Below are positions 56,001 through 64,000 of a DNA stretch of 64,000 nucleotides, piece by piece (the stretch's first letter is position 1; every line of letters begins with the position of its first letter). A program made the translations under genes and the position numbers. Under the pieces are notes generated by a model. It saw only the letters and a program-made list of their open reading frames with translations, was not told where the DNA came from and made no database searches. Origin of the DNA: Aphrocallistes beatrix (taxonomy: Eukaryota > Porifera > Hexactinellida > Sceptrulophora > Aphrocallistidae); assembly GCA_963281255.1 (NCBI GenBank), contig OY725491.1, positions 434,001 through 498,000 on the forward strand, in the 5' to 3' direction.

Positions 56001-56987
56001 TGGGGAGAGTTTAAAGACAAATGTGGTGGCGAATGGTACTGGGATCCTCATACTGAGGAAAATTCCAAAATGAAGAAAGAAGCCAACCCAAAGCTTATGA
56101 AGGATATCTGGAACAAGTTCGGCCGTGGAATATTGAAATATCAAAACCAAAAACAAAGTACAAATATCTCATTTGTCCCTTACACTACATATGAAGAAGT
56201 TAATGAACCGTTACTTCCCATTAACTATTACATTTGCTTCGTTATTGATGGAACAGGTTCAATGAATCTTGATATTACTCGTGTTAGACTGTCTGTGGGA
56301 CAGCTGATTAGCAGTTTCATATCGCAAGGACATTCTGCACAATTCAGAGTCGTGATATATCGAGATCATTGTGACGATGAAATTATTGAAACTTTTCCTC
56401 ATGGAAATGAATTCACTCCCGAACATAATACCGTGGAGGATTTTCTTAACGGTGTCGAAGCTACTGGAGGTGGAGATTTCCCTGAAGCTATGTTAGATGG
56501 TCTAGCAACTGCCGCCACTCAATCTGAATGGAGATGTGCTCTCGGAGTCAGGAATAAGATCATTCACATATTCGACGCCCCTCCTCATGGAGATTTCCCG
56601 AACTATACAGAGCATAGTTCTTACAGCAACAAAGGCAATTGCTGTTGTTGCAACCAAGGCGAAGAATGCAAGTTTGATTGGGACAGAGATGTTTGGAAAG
56701 CGCTTAGAAGGCTTAAAATCGAGTATCATGCTATTAATACCACTTCAAAGCAATTTGAATTAAGTTCATTCAATCAATTCAAAAAGAATATCAAAAAGAT
56801 GGCTATGGAATGTTATCATATGATCGACATTGATTCAGTCTATTCCAAGTACGAAACAAAAATGAGAAAAGAGCTTGGGCATCTTTGTGGCAACTTCCAA
56901 GATGTTTGCAAAGAAGTTGTAAACGATGCTATCCTCAAGATATTTGTTGATTATAAGAAAGAAAAAGAAACCTGGTGTGTACTTTAG
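50061..56987 (+). CDS. Giant VLIG-type GTPase with C-terminal vWA domain, gene 1 (2308 codons, intronless)
   Basis: Uninterrupted 2308-residue ORF. Residues about 1-100 are low-complexity; about 100-450 are helical repeats. Around 515-620 is a degenerate N-terminal G-like domain: SFGLGRASW, then VGKSSLLD, then AYIDCHGYSD. It is comparable to the N-terminal region of vertebrate VLIG and URGCP proteins. The VLIG-type G domain follows: P-loop GPQSSGKST (922-930), switch SAGRCTRG, DTEGL (972-976), and VLNQQ (N1048, Q1049) where VLIG proteins have their G4-like motif. The large helical C-terminal half ends in a Cys/His cluster (CPSQCPICGKFC, then CQIKTGH) and a vWA domain with metal-site motif DGTGS (2063-2067). 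Vertebrate VLIG genes are also single-exon and interferon-induced, but lack a vWA domain as far as I know. An immune role here is inference. A candidate poly(A) signal AATAAA is at 57405. Confidence 0.9.
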   Translation: MAQFISNGDETDEKKDSFHCVTPKGSDCIELSPTDPDSNVGDSCNLTPEHSLSKSLDSSKHSVVRHDSLRIKNSRKASLHIPFRRSFSMREKKKDSDMGARLYALGLKKNQVDHILEKGEKYLEKPHLLAKKLKIHEDVAIRALDILKVELVLTPKVCRKINSCLMENPDIEDQKDISLFADVEEALVSKFFEMLPLNKKQEEFIRQRFEQNIPVSEIANQLNIAIKKVEEYIAITFVTFSCNNGGQVLDIIKSYCGDVPKNTLRERILSKNLKLQDQLYCRLRRESKSEYEIISKYLGGYEESENFLIVDVDLTMDEILIIKENSKENVEELSKKLNTVESVIADYIHQYRAYPVESKFLTDTQEKKILSISKAFGAKTFSLENYKTVITDSFDNIIGRIESEKRSEKAVDLLFELLPLIFHYLKCSLPFEDIARIFSNISDIALTTHDLFQIIFQLSDSVLRGLCIEHYSFSNPVPLYYPKLKHPQSKSSEIQFEICKELWYCLEQYNGLISFGLGRASWNVVGKSSLLDLIFKTDFVKGSPQSSAFHFRSIDIQLTKNLFGESTSSESTKWAYIDCHGYSDLSVIQVLCSHLDVALIHVCYNDYKNNKAELDEELRNFELKHIYILIRDSIESDEVTIERKHSNGVALTHVFMPNLSGKDKLPHSIAKSLKRIGYEIYHLNIPNPKLIQSQFLCEILKCLNEPSLEDIQTDGICIHTITQMFDKSHDFTPLNRYPSFVKYMSSYYKASSEVDQKKIDALNFECGHLDEELKNSPMSDTVNYLNYLLKQQNSVLLLWKLSRELSRMSYFIKLEMDDTEKEVKCSLEILWRESLLFHKYARNIENSQDQYHKNLFAADYSKHVGSGEAFELIDGDNLRFFNKEIDSLLSQFYMKQKEMLKRQNKRKSVKIKSAPIVISIFGPQSSGKSTLLNYCFGCKFLTSAGRCTRGIYGSLSKLDRPVNLSQSFLILDTEGLDAIERDNIKDTSMIHFDRTMVLFCLAVSQVVIINIKGEIGSELQNLLQICAYSLNQLKVNKVKAPKIFFVLNQQAEPDPNKHLVAINILMEKLNSGFGLMETEGVEISDLIQISRENLFILPTAFNSQPVNDIDAKLFDSDVVKLSPTIEFARKCTNLRVAIIEQLDHMSCDDRAPFQNMSEWMEMAGVVWDTIIKHQDIVKYKNLDELKCSNQLDQIVTDLMQKHIYCNQNDFKAVTQNLCEKISSIKSCFNGNIKLDEVMCDFDKVFESYKDSCIGEFSKECQDNQLFRRMEHICSEKKSNTQRLIIVERKTYRDHIQLHIKSVLTEIYLSESMKKFQLAIEQNVEIYCSFNNKEIKDAFENIWKQTFGIEDDDEENREFEEVFSNLYSIFRMEYNSMENMKEISSLFQQLQLRIDVIIDTLKSEIINRFVDLSPQLEQFIVPIDHQHIPIKEMVPYNGGQEYSYLCQKSLYEVEKPWYSPKPFIVRLDWIPSECETLLQDCSGYYNHPDLVWKCSKTVQITTLSPYLINPNDLKTSTWDKFVTDISSDVLNLLHQDCDVSPAIIKTLIHALCSRIKLLNYEIGFIHASLSNTAERILATLVFAYAFKFLWKKKVQFRQENTKKKETEKKGLYQYFSQKIEQHKMILGKWDRNWMAKIDKEISQKYSFDFSESVKRGLKTSKQQNLMNFLEDTCKRESLSHDSMLSQAYEMVLEELEKNPEDEVTDTENFVVQYICNRNEVLQKIFTNKWEEVEKELYRNISKNIKLDFSKIISILKNVLQILLQDLDKQRKDFEFDSDNYFKFIEQSNFQETKKIRFKAMNLYLRNYLDPTVTPEEFGNFLHDILKIDGFEIKFCEANRLPSKQPTLVLEEDTFRRLHNTEMFNDTELIFNIYNYVKHFLSGLDEYLIELRQDEFQEMIAPLKGEFEKNMIGCPSQCPICGKFCEREIHTNEGKCQIKTGHQISSMGGKVWNKGGDSTAVLFMCDDYKDHTQIQLLGSSIEWGEFKDKCGGEWYWDPHTEENSKMKKEANPKLMKDIWNKFGRGILKYQNQKQSTNISFVPYTTYEEVNEPLLPINYYICFVIDGTGSMNLDITRVRLSVGQLISSFISQGHSAQFRVVIYRDHCDDEIIETFPHGNEFTPEHNTVEDFLNGVEATGGGDFPEAMLDGLATAATQSEWRCALGVRNKIIHIFDAPPHGDFPNYTEHSSYSNKGNCCCCNQGEECKFDWDRDVWKALRRLKIEYHAINTTSKQFELSSFNQFKKNIKKMAMECYHMIDIDSVYSKYETKMRKELGHLCGNFQDVCKEVVNDAILKIFVDYKKEKETWCVL

Positions 56988-57682
56988 TAATAAGAACTTT
57001 GTTAACTATCGAAAATGTCCCCACTGAGAGAATTTGTATTTTTAGTTTTTAGGTTAGATATCATAGAGAACAGTTTATTACCCCTAGATAGGAACATGAG
57101 TGAATCTGCCAGTTTACCTCGAATTTTTTATACCTTCTGTGTATACATTATTATTTTCTGTTTGTATATTTCTTAGTTATTCATATTGTGTGTATATGTT
57201 GAGTTCATAGATCTTTGTACTATGATGGGGATGATCCATAGAAATGGAGAATTGAGATATTCGCCCCAATTGGGATATTATGCTCAATAATATTAAAAAC
57301 CGTGGGCACTCTATCACCTTTATTGATTTATCGTAGTGTTAATCTTGAAATTTAAATACCCAACATTAAATTATTCTATTCAATCGTAATCAAAGTGTGG
57401 GATCAATAAATGATTGAATATATCTATTTTGAGTCTATAGTTTGATCATTAAAAAGTATTTTATGATCAAATTGATTTGTTATAGTACATAATACATACC
57501 TCGATTGCTGTTAACGTTACTCGACTGAAGTTTAAGATTCAGATTGACATTACGTCCAGGATTAGCAAGCCTAATACCAAGCAAATTCTTTATCATGAAC
57601 CTAATTTTTATTCTCCAATTCTGAATTCATGATTAATCGTCGACACTTTAGTAGAAAATTAGAAAGCGATCAACCGTTACTC

Positions 57683-57870
57683 ATGCCAACTTGAGCCATG
57701 ATAAATGCGGGACGCAGCGTTGAATTTCGCGGGACATGGCGGACGCAATGGAGAAGTATTATACAAGAATAAAAAATAGCGGGACATAATGGGGATTTCA
57801 TGTAAAAGCGGGACACTCGTGAAAATTAGCTCAATAGAAGAGTGTAAAAAATGGGACAGTTGGCAAGTAT
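57683..57870. mobile_element. hAT-like MITE, 'CATGCCAAC' family, copy 4
   Basis: Starts ATGCCAACTTGAGCCATGAT and ends GACAGTTGGCAAGTAT. Flanks CGTTACTC and GGTTACTC match at 7 of 8 bases. Confidence 0.85.
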
Positions 57871-57892
57871 GGTTACTCAAATATATATATTA

Positions 57893-57970
57893 TCCCGCAG
57901 GGCTACTCTGCGGACACGTAGTGTCCGTAAGCCGCGCAGCGCAAACAAGCGAAGTGCGCTTGTATATTAT
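57893..57970. repeat. GC-rich dispersed short repeat
   Basis: CTGCGGACACGTAGTGTCCG then TAAGCCGCGCAGCGCAAACA and AGCGAAGTGCGCTTGTAT. Same family as 25240 and 59620. Confidence 0.55.
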
Positions 57971-58201
57971 ATATACCCTTAATATGCAGCAAATGATGCT
58001 TAATACTACTATATTCTAAGAAATAGTATTACAGTTATTATTTGCTATATAATTAACATTTATTCATTTTAATATTATACATCTTAAGATCCAACATATT
58101 CTGGTCGAAGTTTTAACACTTCAGGTGAGTTCCTCAACAATCCTTACTATTAAAACTCTATTATTAATTATTAATGTGTATGTGTGTATATATATATGTT
58201 A

Positions 58202-59190
58202 CAGGGTATCTGTAAAATCAGGGTAATTGTAATTACCCTGATTTTTTTAGGGTAATTGTAATTACCCTGGTTCAATCAGGGTAATTGTAATTACCCTGAC
58301 TTTTTCAGGGTACTTGTAATTACAGTATAACCTCCATAAGTGGGGGAGCATGGGACGGGATAAAACTGGTTTATCCCCCATTCCCCGGTTAAAATTCAAT
58401 TATAATTTTCTAGATGAGAATATCTAACAGCCTATTTGAAACTTGTAGAATTTCAGAAAATACATAGTACATAGTACATATAACACACCCATTAATGTAC
58501 CAGTTGAGTTTTATAAGTTACACAATTACATTTAGAAAACTCCACTTCCTAATATGGTACTTAGGTGGTATAATTGTTAACTTATAGTATGGAAGGGGGG
58601 GAAATTCAGGGTGGGCAATGNNNNNNNNNNNNNNNNNNNNNNNNNNNNNNNNNNNNNNNNNNNNNNNNNNNNNNNNNNNNNNNNNNNNNNNNNNNNNNNN
58701 NNNNNNNNNNNNNNNNNNNNNNNNNNNNNNNNNNNNNNNNNNNNNNNNNNNNNNNNNNNNNNNNNNNNNNNNNNNNNNNNNNNNNNNNNNNNNNNNNNNN
58801 NNNNNNNNNNNNNNNNNNNNTGCAACTGTCAATTGAGGAATCCTATTAATTGGACAATTGCTCTTAGGTGAGCTAAATTGTGTTTCCCGTACTTGTGTAT
58901 TACAGGCTGAGCAAATCTGGATGGACATGTGAAAATGGCCCAAGTAGCGCCTATACAAATGATCCACTATACAATGAGTGGTCACTATAATTAACCTAAA
59001 AAAACAAAGTAATTACAATTACCCTGAAAAAAGTCAGGGTAATTACAATTACCCTGAAAAAAGTCAGGGTAATTACAATTACCCTGAAAAAGTCAGGGTA
59101 ATTACAATTACCCTGATTGAACCAGGGTAATTACAATTACCCTAAAAAAATCAGGGTAATTACAATTACCCTGATTTTACAGATACCCTG
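58202..59190. mobile_element. TIR element with arrays of near-palindromic CAGGGTAATTGTAATTACCCTG, contains the assembly gap
   Basis: TIRs CAGGGTATCTGTAAAATCAGGG at both ends, flanked by TA. Each arm (58202-58320 and about 59005-59190) contains three to six copies of a near-palindrome, CAGGGTAATTGTAATTACCC, spaced by T- or A-rich linkers. Arms are inverted to each other. The centre (about 58320-59000) includes an unsequenced 200-N stretch. Confidence 0.8.
58621..58820. other. Assembly gap (200 N)
   Basis: A run of exactly 200 N; true size unknown. Translations spanning it are meaningless. Confidence 0.99.
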
Positions 59191-59619
59191 TAACATATAT
59201 ACGTACATATATCTGTAATGAATTGATTGAAGAAACTGTCAGGCACAGAAATCTGATTTTTGGCATATGGGAGTCTTTTGGCTATGAGTCCACTAAGTTC
59301 TGACCTCAGACGAAAATGTCTACTCATTATGGAATTATGACGTCATTGTCACCTTTTTATAATTAGAAATTTCAGTTTTTCGACTATAACTTTATTTTAG
59401 GCGATCGAAGGCCGAAATTTTAATAGAATGTGTATATGAATATTTTTCACATGTGATGCAACTATCATTAAAAACTGATGACTCATCACGTCATCATTAC
59501 GCAACAAAAAGTTGAAAAATTGACAAATTTGATGATTTTTGAGTGATATCAATTTTAACAGTAAGACAGGCGTATTTAGAGATGTAATCCCTTATTATTA
59601 ATCAATGTGATCCCAGGCG

Positions 59620-59695
59620 TCCAAAGGGTGCCTCCAGCGGAGACAAAATGTCCTCCAGCCGCGCAGCGCAAGCAAGCGTAACGCGCTTGTATACC
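59620..59695. repeat. GC-rich dispersed short repeat
   Basis: GGAGACAAAATGTCCTCCAG then CCGCGCAGCGCAAGCAAGCG. Same type as 57893 and 25240. Confidence 0.5.
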
Positions 59696-60327
59696 TGATA
59701 CAATGACCCTCAAGAGCCTATATTATAGAAGATGGTTACTACGTAATAATAATTCATTTAAATGAGAAAGTCAATGATGATATTGAGTGCCCATTCTATA
59801 GAGTGGTCGTTGTAAGAGGTTTAATTGTTATTCGTGTATTAATGTTTTAGTATCAATGGAACAAGCTTCGAATCAGGATGCACATACTTACATATAGATT
59901 CTAAATTTCATCCTAAAATGAGTATTTCCCGATGGAATCCGATATTCACATTTCATCACTACCTGAAGCTGCACCATCGGTCTGTCGCTCGACATTTTTT
60001 TTCATCTTAAATTAATGTATAATCCTTTGGTCGATCCATCTTCGCACTTAAGCACTTTTCTATATGAATTACACTCAGTAAATTTTCCACATAGGGAATG
60101 CTAGAAATAGTTCCAAATTGCTGCACCTTCAATGGGAAACCATTATATTGTAGTAGTACAAACCAATAGACATTGCAACAAAGGTGTCTATATATAAACA
60201 CTATTAAATACCATCGGGATCGCAGGATTAAAAACCCTAATTGTGTTTATTCAGCCACTTTGTGAACCTTTCATTCCCTGGAGATTTCATTTTGATCGAA
60301 ATTGATTACATTCCTATGAGCTTAATT

Positions 60328-60413
60328 AAGTTGGGACCAGAAGATTAATTAATAATCAACGAATGTTCATATTAAGTGAATTCATACAGTAATTATAGGC
60401 GACCCTGACTGTA
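60328..60413. mobile_element. Fragment of a CAGTCAGGGTCGCTTATT-family MITE
   Basis: The right half only: AGTTGGGACCAGAAGATTAA to CGACCCTGACTG, followed by TA. Confidence 0.65.
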
Positions 60414-60536
60414 CATCATGGTGAGGGGTGGATCAAGATAGCACATGCAAAAACTCGAAAGTATGCTAAAGATGGCAACACTGCCAATGTGGTATATATT
60501 GACATACATATATATGTATGCATCAATGCCCTATAT

Positions 60537-60713
60537 CAGGGCTGTCCAACTATATTTACTTCGGGACGCAACTGCTTCATACCATTTAGTGGCGGGCCGC
60601 AATACAGGGGCGTGCACTCGGGATGGGTATGGATAGAGGCATTTTGGAGAGATTGAAGCAGGCAACGCGGGCCGCACAAAGCAAGGCCGCGGGCCGCCTG
60701 TTGGACAGCGCTG
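60537..60713. mobile_element. hAT-like MITE (CAGGGCTGTCCAAC)
   Basis: Starts CAGGGCTGTCCAACTA and ends TTGGACAGCGCTG. Perfect 8-bp duplication CCCTATAT (60529-60536, 60714-60721). GC-rich core with GGGCCGC words. 177 bp. Confidence 0.9.
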
Positions 60714-60916
60714 CCCTATATGATCGAAAAAATTTATTCGTCATGATTAATAATGACTTTATACCATAAAATTTCTGAATTTCATAAATGATCTGACGGT
60801 AATGCAATGATTATGCAGACACAAAATGCATGCGTGGTGTATGATTGTTATTGTCTTTATTTTCTAATTCTGTAACGCGTAAAATAGACATACTTTAATG
60901 TTATTCACTAAATAGA

Positions 60917-63900
60917 ATGGCTGAAATTATTTCAAAGAGAGATAGTACAGAAGATAAGGATGAAATATTTAACATTGTAACTCCTACTGATAGTGACGAT
61001 GGCACTATTCCAAAAGGTAAATCTAGTCATAACAGTACAAATAAAGAAGAGAACATCGTTACCACTCGCGACCCCAGTGATCCAAATGCAGAAGGTAGTA
61101 TTTTTCCAAATGCAAAACTCACTACCAATCCTAATACAGAAGATAACCAAGTTTCAACTAGCGACCCCAGTAATACCAGCCCGAATGCAGATGTCATTTC
61201 TCCACCTGAAATATTCAGTGATACCAGTCCGAATGCAGAATATATCATTGCCCCAGCTGAAAAACTCAGTGATACCAGTGCGAATGCAGAATATAATAGT
61301 GAAAGTGTTGTCACATCTATGATGTCTGATTTATCTATGGATCCTATTATCCCTAGTGATGATCTTGCATTAATCTCGGATGGAGCATCTGAACTTACTA
61401 GGATACCAGGAGATCAGAAAACACAAGAATCTAGCTTGAGGGCTTCTTTGTCAGCTCTAGGCTTGAAACAAGATCAAGTTGAGTTTTTAATTGCGCAAGG
61501 AGAAAAATGTACGGATAAACCACTTCTCTTATCGAAAAAGTTGAAAATTTCCCAAAATACCGCCAAGCAAGCGATAGATATTTTGAAATCTTCGAAAGAA
61601 ATAGAAGAACTAATCCTCACTCCTACCGATGTGAAAAAAATCGAGGAATGCCTGAAAGAAAATCCAGATATTGATTGTCATGAAGATATCGCGTTTTTAT
61701 GTGAAATAGATGAAGAGTTGGTATCAAAATATTTTGATATGTTACCTTTGAATGAGAAACAACAGAAATTTATCCAAGAAAGATACAACAAAGATATATC
61801 TATAAGCGAGATAGCGAATTTGTTAAAGCTGTCCACAAACAAGGTTCAAGATTACATTGAAAAAACATTCATGACGTTTTCTGGTGAAGAGGGAAGATCA
61901 GTTTTTAATATTATAAACGGACACTATGGTCAAATGTCTATCTCTACTTTACGTGAGAAAATAAGGAACAAGGACCTTAAATTGCAAGATCAGCTGTTTC
62001 GCATTCTAAACAGAAAAAATGAATCCGAAAACAATATTTTAAGAACCTATTTTAGAAAATACAAGGAATCTGAAAACATCTTAAATTTTGATCGATACTT
62101 GACTATTGAAGATATTCTTGCCATTAAACAAAGTAGCAATGATAGTACTGAACAACTGAGTGTGAAGTTGAATATAATCGAGTCAGTGATTAACAGTTAT
62201 TTATACAGATACTCTGTACATCCCACTGAATTTAACCATCACAGAAAACTTCAAGAAAAACAAATACTTGAACTCGCTAATGCTTATGGAATAAATTTAT
62301 TTTCTTTTGAAAATTACAGAACAATAATAACTGTACCATTTGATGAAATAATTAAAAGAGTGCAGACTATTCCAAAGTCTAATAAATCGCAGGACATATT
62401 GATAGAGTTGTTACCTCTAGTCTTCTACTATCTGAAATGTAGTCTACCATTCGAAGACATAGCTCGAATAATCGCGAATGTTAGCGAAATTACTCTTACT
62501 ACACACGATGTATTCCATTTAGTCTTTCAACTGTCAGATCCTGTACTGAGAGGATTATGCATCGAGCATTACTCGTTCAGTAATCCAGTTCCTCTTTACT
62601 ATCCCAAACTCAAGCATCCACGAAGTAAATCCTGCAAAGTAGATTTTGAAATCTGTAAAGAGCTGTGGTACTGTCTGGAACAGTACAATGGATTGATATC
62701 ATTCGGATTAGGGAGAGCCAGTTGGAATGCTATCGGGAAGTCCACACTTCTAGATTTAATATTCGAAACAGATTTCGTGAAAGGAAGTCCTCAGAGTAGT
62801 GCGTTTCACCGTGGTTCAATCGACATTCAAATAACTAAGAATCTTTTCGGAGAGGCGAACAGATCTCACTCAGAATCTACGAAACTGGCTTACATAGACT
62901 GTCACGGTTATTCGGACATAAGCGTGATCAATGCTCTGTTCCCATCTAGGCGTGGCACTAATACATGTCTATTATAACGATTACAAAAACAATAAACCAG
63001 AAATAAACAAACATTTGGCTCAAATTGATAAAGTCCAGCATATTTATCTCTTTTTAAGAGACTACGAAGGAGATAACATGCAAGTATCTGTTAGTAGTAA
63101 CTCCCTAACCGTAATTCTTATTCCTAATTTGACTAGAAAAGACATCAAGTATCATTCAGTGATAACATCCCTGAAAGAAGTAGGCCATCAGATATTGCAC
63201 TTGGAAATTGAACAACAAACATTAATTCAAAGTCAACTTATAGAAGATGTAATGCTTGATTTGGATTATGATATTGTCAGAGTTATTCAAACAGATAAAC
63301 AACTCATCAGGAAAACAACTGATTACTTCCTTGATACAAACAAAATTGATTTCAGTTTCTTAAGTTACTATCCTACCCTCGTGGATTACATGAGTGCGTA
63401 CCATAGAGCTTCTTACGAGACAGATCAAGATAAAATAGATGAACTGAATACTGTCTGTGAGGAACTTAATGGAAGATTGAGTAACATTTCAAGAGGTAAT
63501 ATTGTAATGTATTTTAACGAAATACTTAAGCGAGATAATTCAACATTAATCTTGTGGAAGTTATCACGAGAACTTTTGCATCTTTCAAAGGCATCGACCA
63601 TTAGTGAACATGAAGATACAACAGTAAATACATTGAAAGAACAAAAGAACGACAAATATACGCTAGAAATCTTGTGGAGAGAATCTCTACTCTCTCAGAG
63701 ATATGGACAGAATACTGAAGACAAATATAAAGAAAAATACAAACAATTGCTTGCAATGAACTTTAGCAAACATGTTGGAAGTGGTGAGGCATTTGAACTC
63801 ATCGACGGGGACAATTTGAGATTCTTTAATAAAGACATCGATTCACTTTTACGCAATTTCTATTCTAAACAAGAAGAATCCCTCAAAAAGATAAACAAGG

Positions 63901-64000
63901 GTAAAACTATAAAAGTAAAACCAGCTCCGATTGTAGTGAGTATTTTCGGTCCTCAGAGTTCTGGAAAATCGACGCTTCTAAACTATTGTTTCGGTTGTAA
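60917..64000 (+). CDS. Giant VLIG-type GTPase, gene 2, frameshifted and cut by the window end
   Basis: Paralogue of the gene at 50061. The ORF runs from ATG 60917 to a stop at 62977 (686 residues). Compared with gene 1, two bases are missing after 62938 (CTG|TTCCCATCTAGG against CTGTGTTCTCATCTAGA). Beyond that point the expected frame (LIHVYYNDYKNNKPE onward) is open to the window end, and the last bases encode the P-loop (FGPQSSGKST). The N terminus differs: a Ser/Asp/Asn-rich stretch with three repeats of about 17 residues around DTSPNAEY (61171-61310). The helical region and G-like domain (SFGLGRASW, VGKSTLLD as IGKSTLLD, YIDCHGYSD) are conserved. The single small deletion in an otherwise open gene could be real loss, an allele or an assembly error. 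The C-terminal half is outside the window. Confidence 0.85.
61171..61310 (+). repeat. In-frame tandem repeat in giant GTPase gene 2
   Basis: Three copies, 48-51 bp apart (starts near 61171, 61219 and 61270), of GATACCAGTCCGAATGCAGA followed by a variable stretch. They encode (D/N)TSPNA(D/E) repeats, absent from gene 1. Confidence 0.75.

Larger units (their letters stand above)
56988..60916. other. Spacer between the two giant GTPase genes
   Basis: Holds the 3' flank of gene 1, a hAT-like MITE, GC-rich repeats, a TIR element with the N gap, a MITE fragment and a short hAT element, each listed separately. No supported gene. The CTAAATAG before the ATG at 60917 mirrors the TAG before gene 1's ATG. 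Confidence 0.5.

Noticed and set aside
56970..56987. Possible prenylation (CaaX) signal at the end of giant GTPase 1 (WCVL)
   Set aside because: The Cys is third, not fourth, from the end, so it is not a CaaX box, and it is not a CC or CXC ending either.
58518..58985. Four long ORFs overlapping the N run
   Set aside because: Their length comes from translated Ns.

Overview
The window is eukaryotic, AT-rich, intron-bearing nuclear DNA from an animal. It holds spliced metazoan housekeeping genes with GT-AG introns of about 70 bp to 20 kb, class C GABA-B-like receptor paralogues, intronless 7-TM receptor-like genes, VLIG-type giant GTPase genes and many short non-autonomous DNA transposons. A non-bilaterian animal, most likely a sponge, fits best. 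That is inference from gene content and was not tested against a database.

Layout. At the left edge is the last exon of a UBE2N/Ubc13 gene (315-517, +). A cytosolic isoleucyl-tRNA synthetase gene (IARS1, +) follows, reconstructed here as 22 exons from 1126 to 40952 with all intron phases consistent (about 1470 codons). Two consecutive IARS1 introns are packed with other genes. Intron 9 (6551-12734) holds three tandem intronless 7-TM genes on the same strand, one with a 1-nt frameshift. Intron 10 (13051-33261, 20 kb) holds two tandem eight-exon GABA-B-like receptor genes (-), two intact intronless 7-TM genes (-), a 7-TM gene fragment (-), and a 7-TM gene (+) whose last codons are split by a hAT-like element made of a GTGACCCA minisatellite, with a perfect 8-bp target duplication. 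IARS1 exons 17 and 18 add about 203 residues with no counterpart in the usual animal enzyme.

Right of IARS1 lie a convergent TEX264-like gene (41598-43254, -) and a divergent PDAP1/HASPP28 gene (44634-46523, +). After a repeat-rich 3.5 kb gap come two tandem VLIG-type giant GTPase genes (+): an intact intronless 2308-codon gene (50061-56987) with an unusual C-terminal vWA domain, and a diverged copy (60917 to the window end) with a 2-nt deletion. An assembly gap of 200 N lies at 58621-58820, inside a terminal-inverted-repeat element.

Mobile DNA is almost entirely MITE-sized. There are at least five hAT-like families with 8-bp target duplications (TIRs beginning CAGAGTTGCACGCGGGCC, CAGCGGTTTTCAACC, CAGAGTGGACCATGGGTCAC, CATGCCAAC/TACTTGCCAAC, CAGTGGCGTGGC) and several Tc1/mariner/pogo-like families with TA duplications (CAGTCGACTCCGCTTAATA, CAGTCAGGGTCGCTTATT and others). 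The two main TA families are nested in each other in both orders. No transposase ORF was found.
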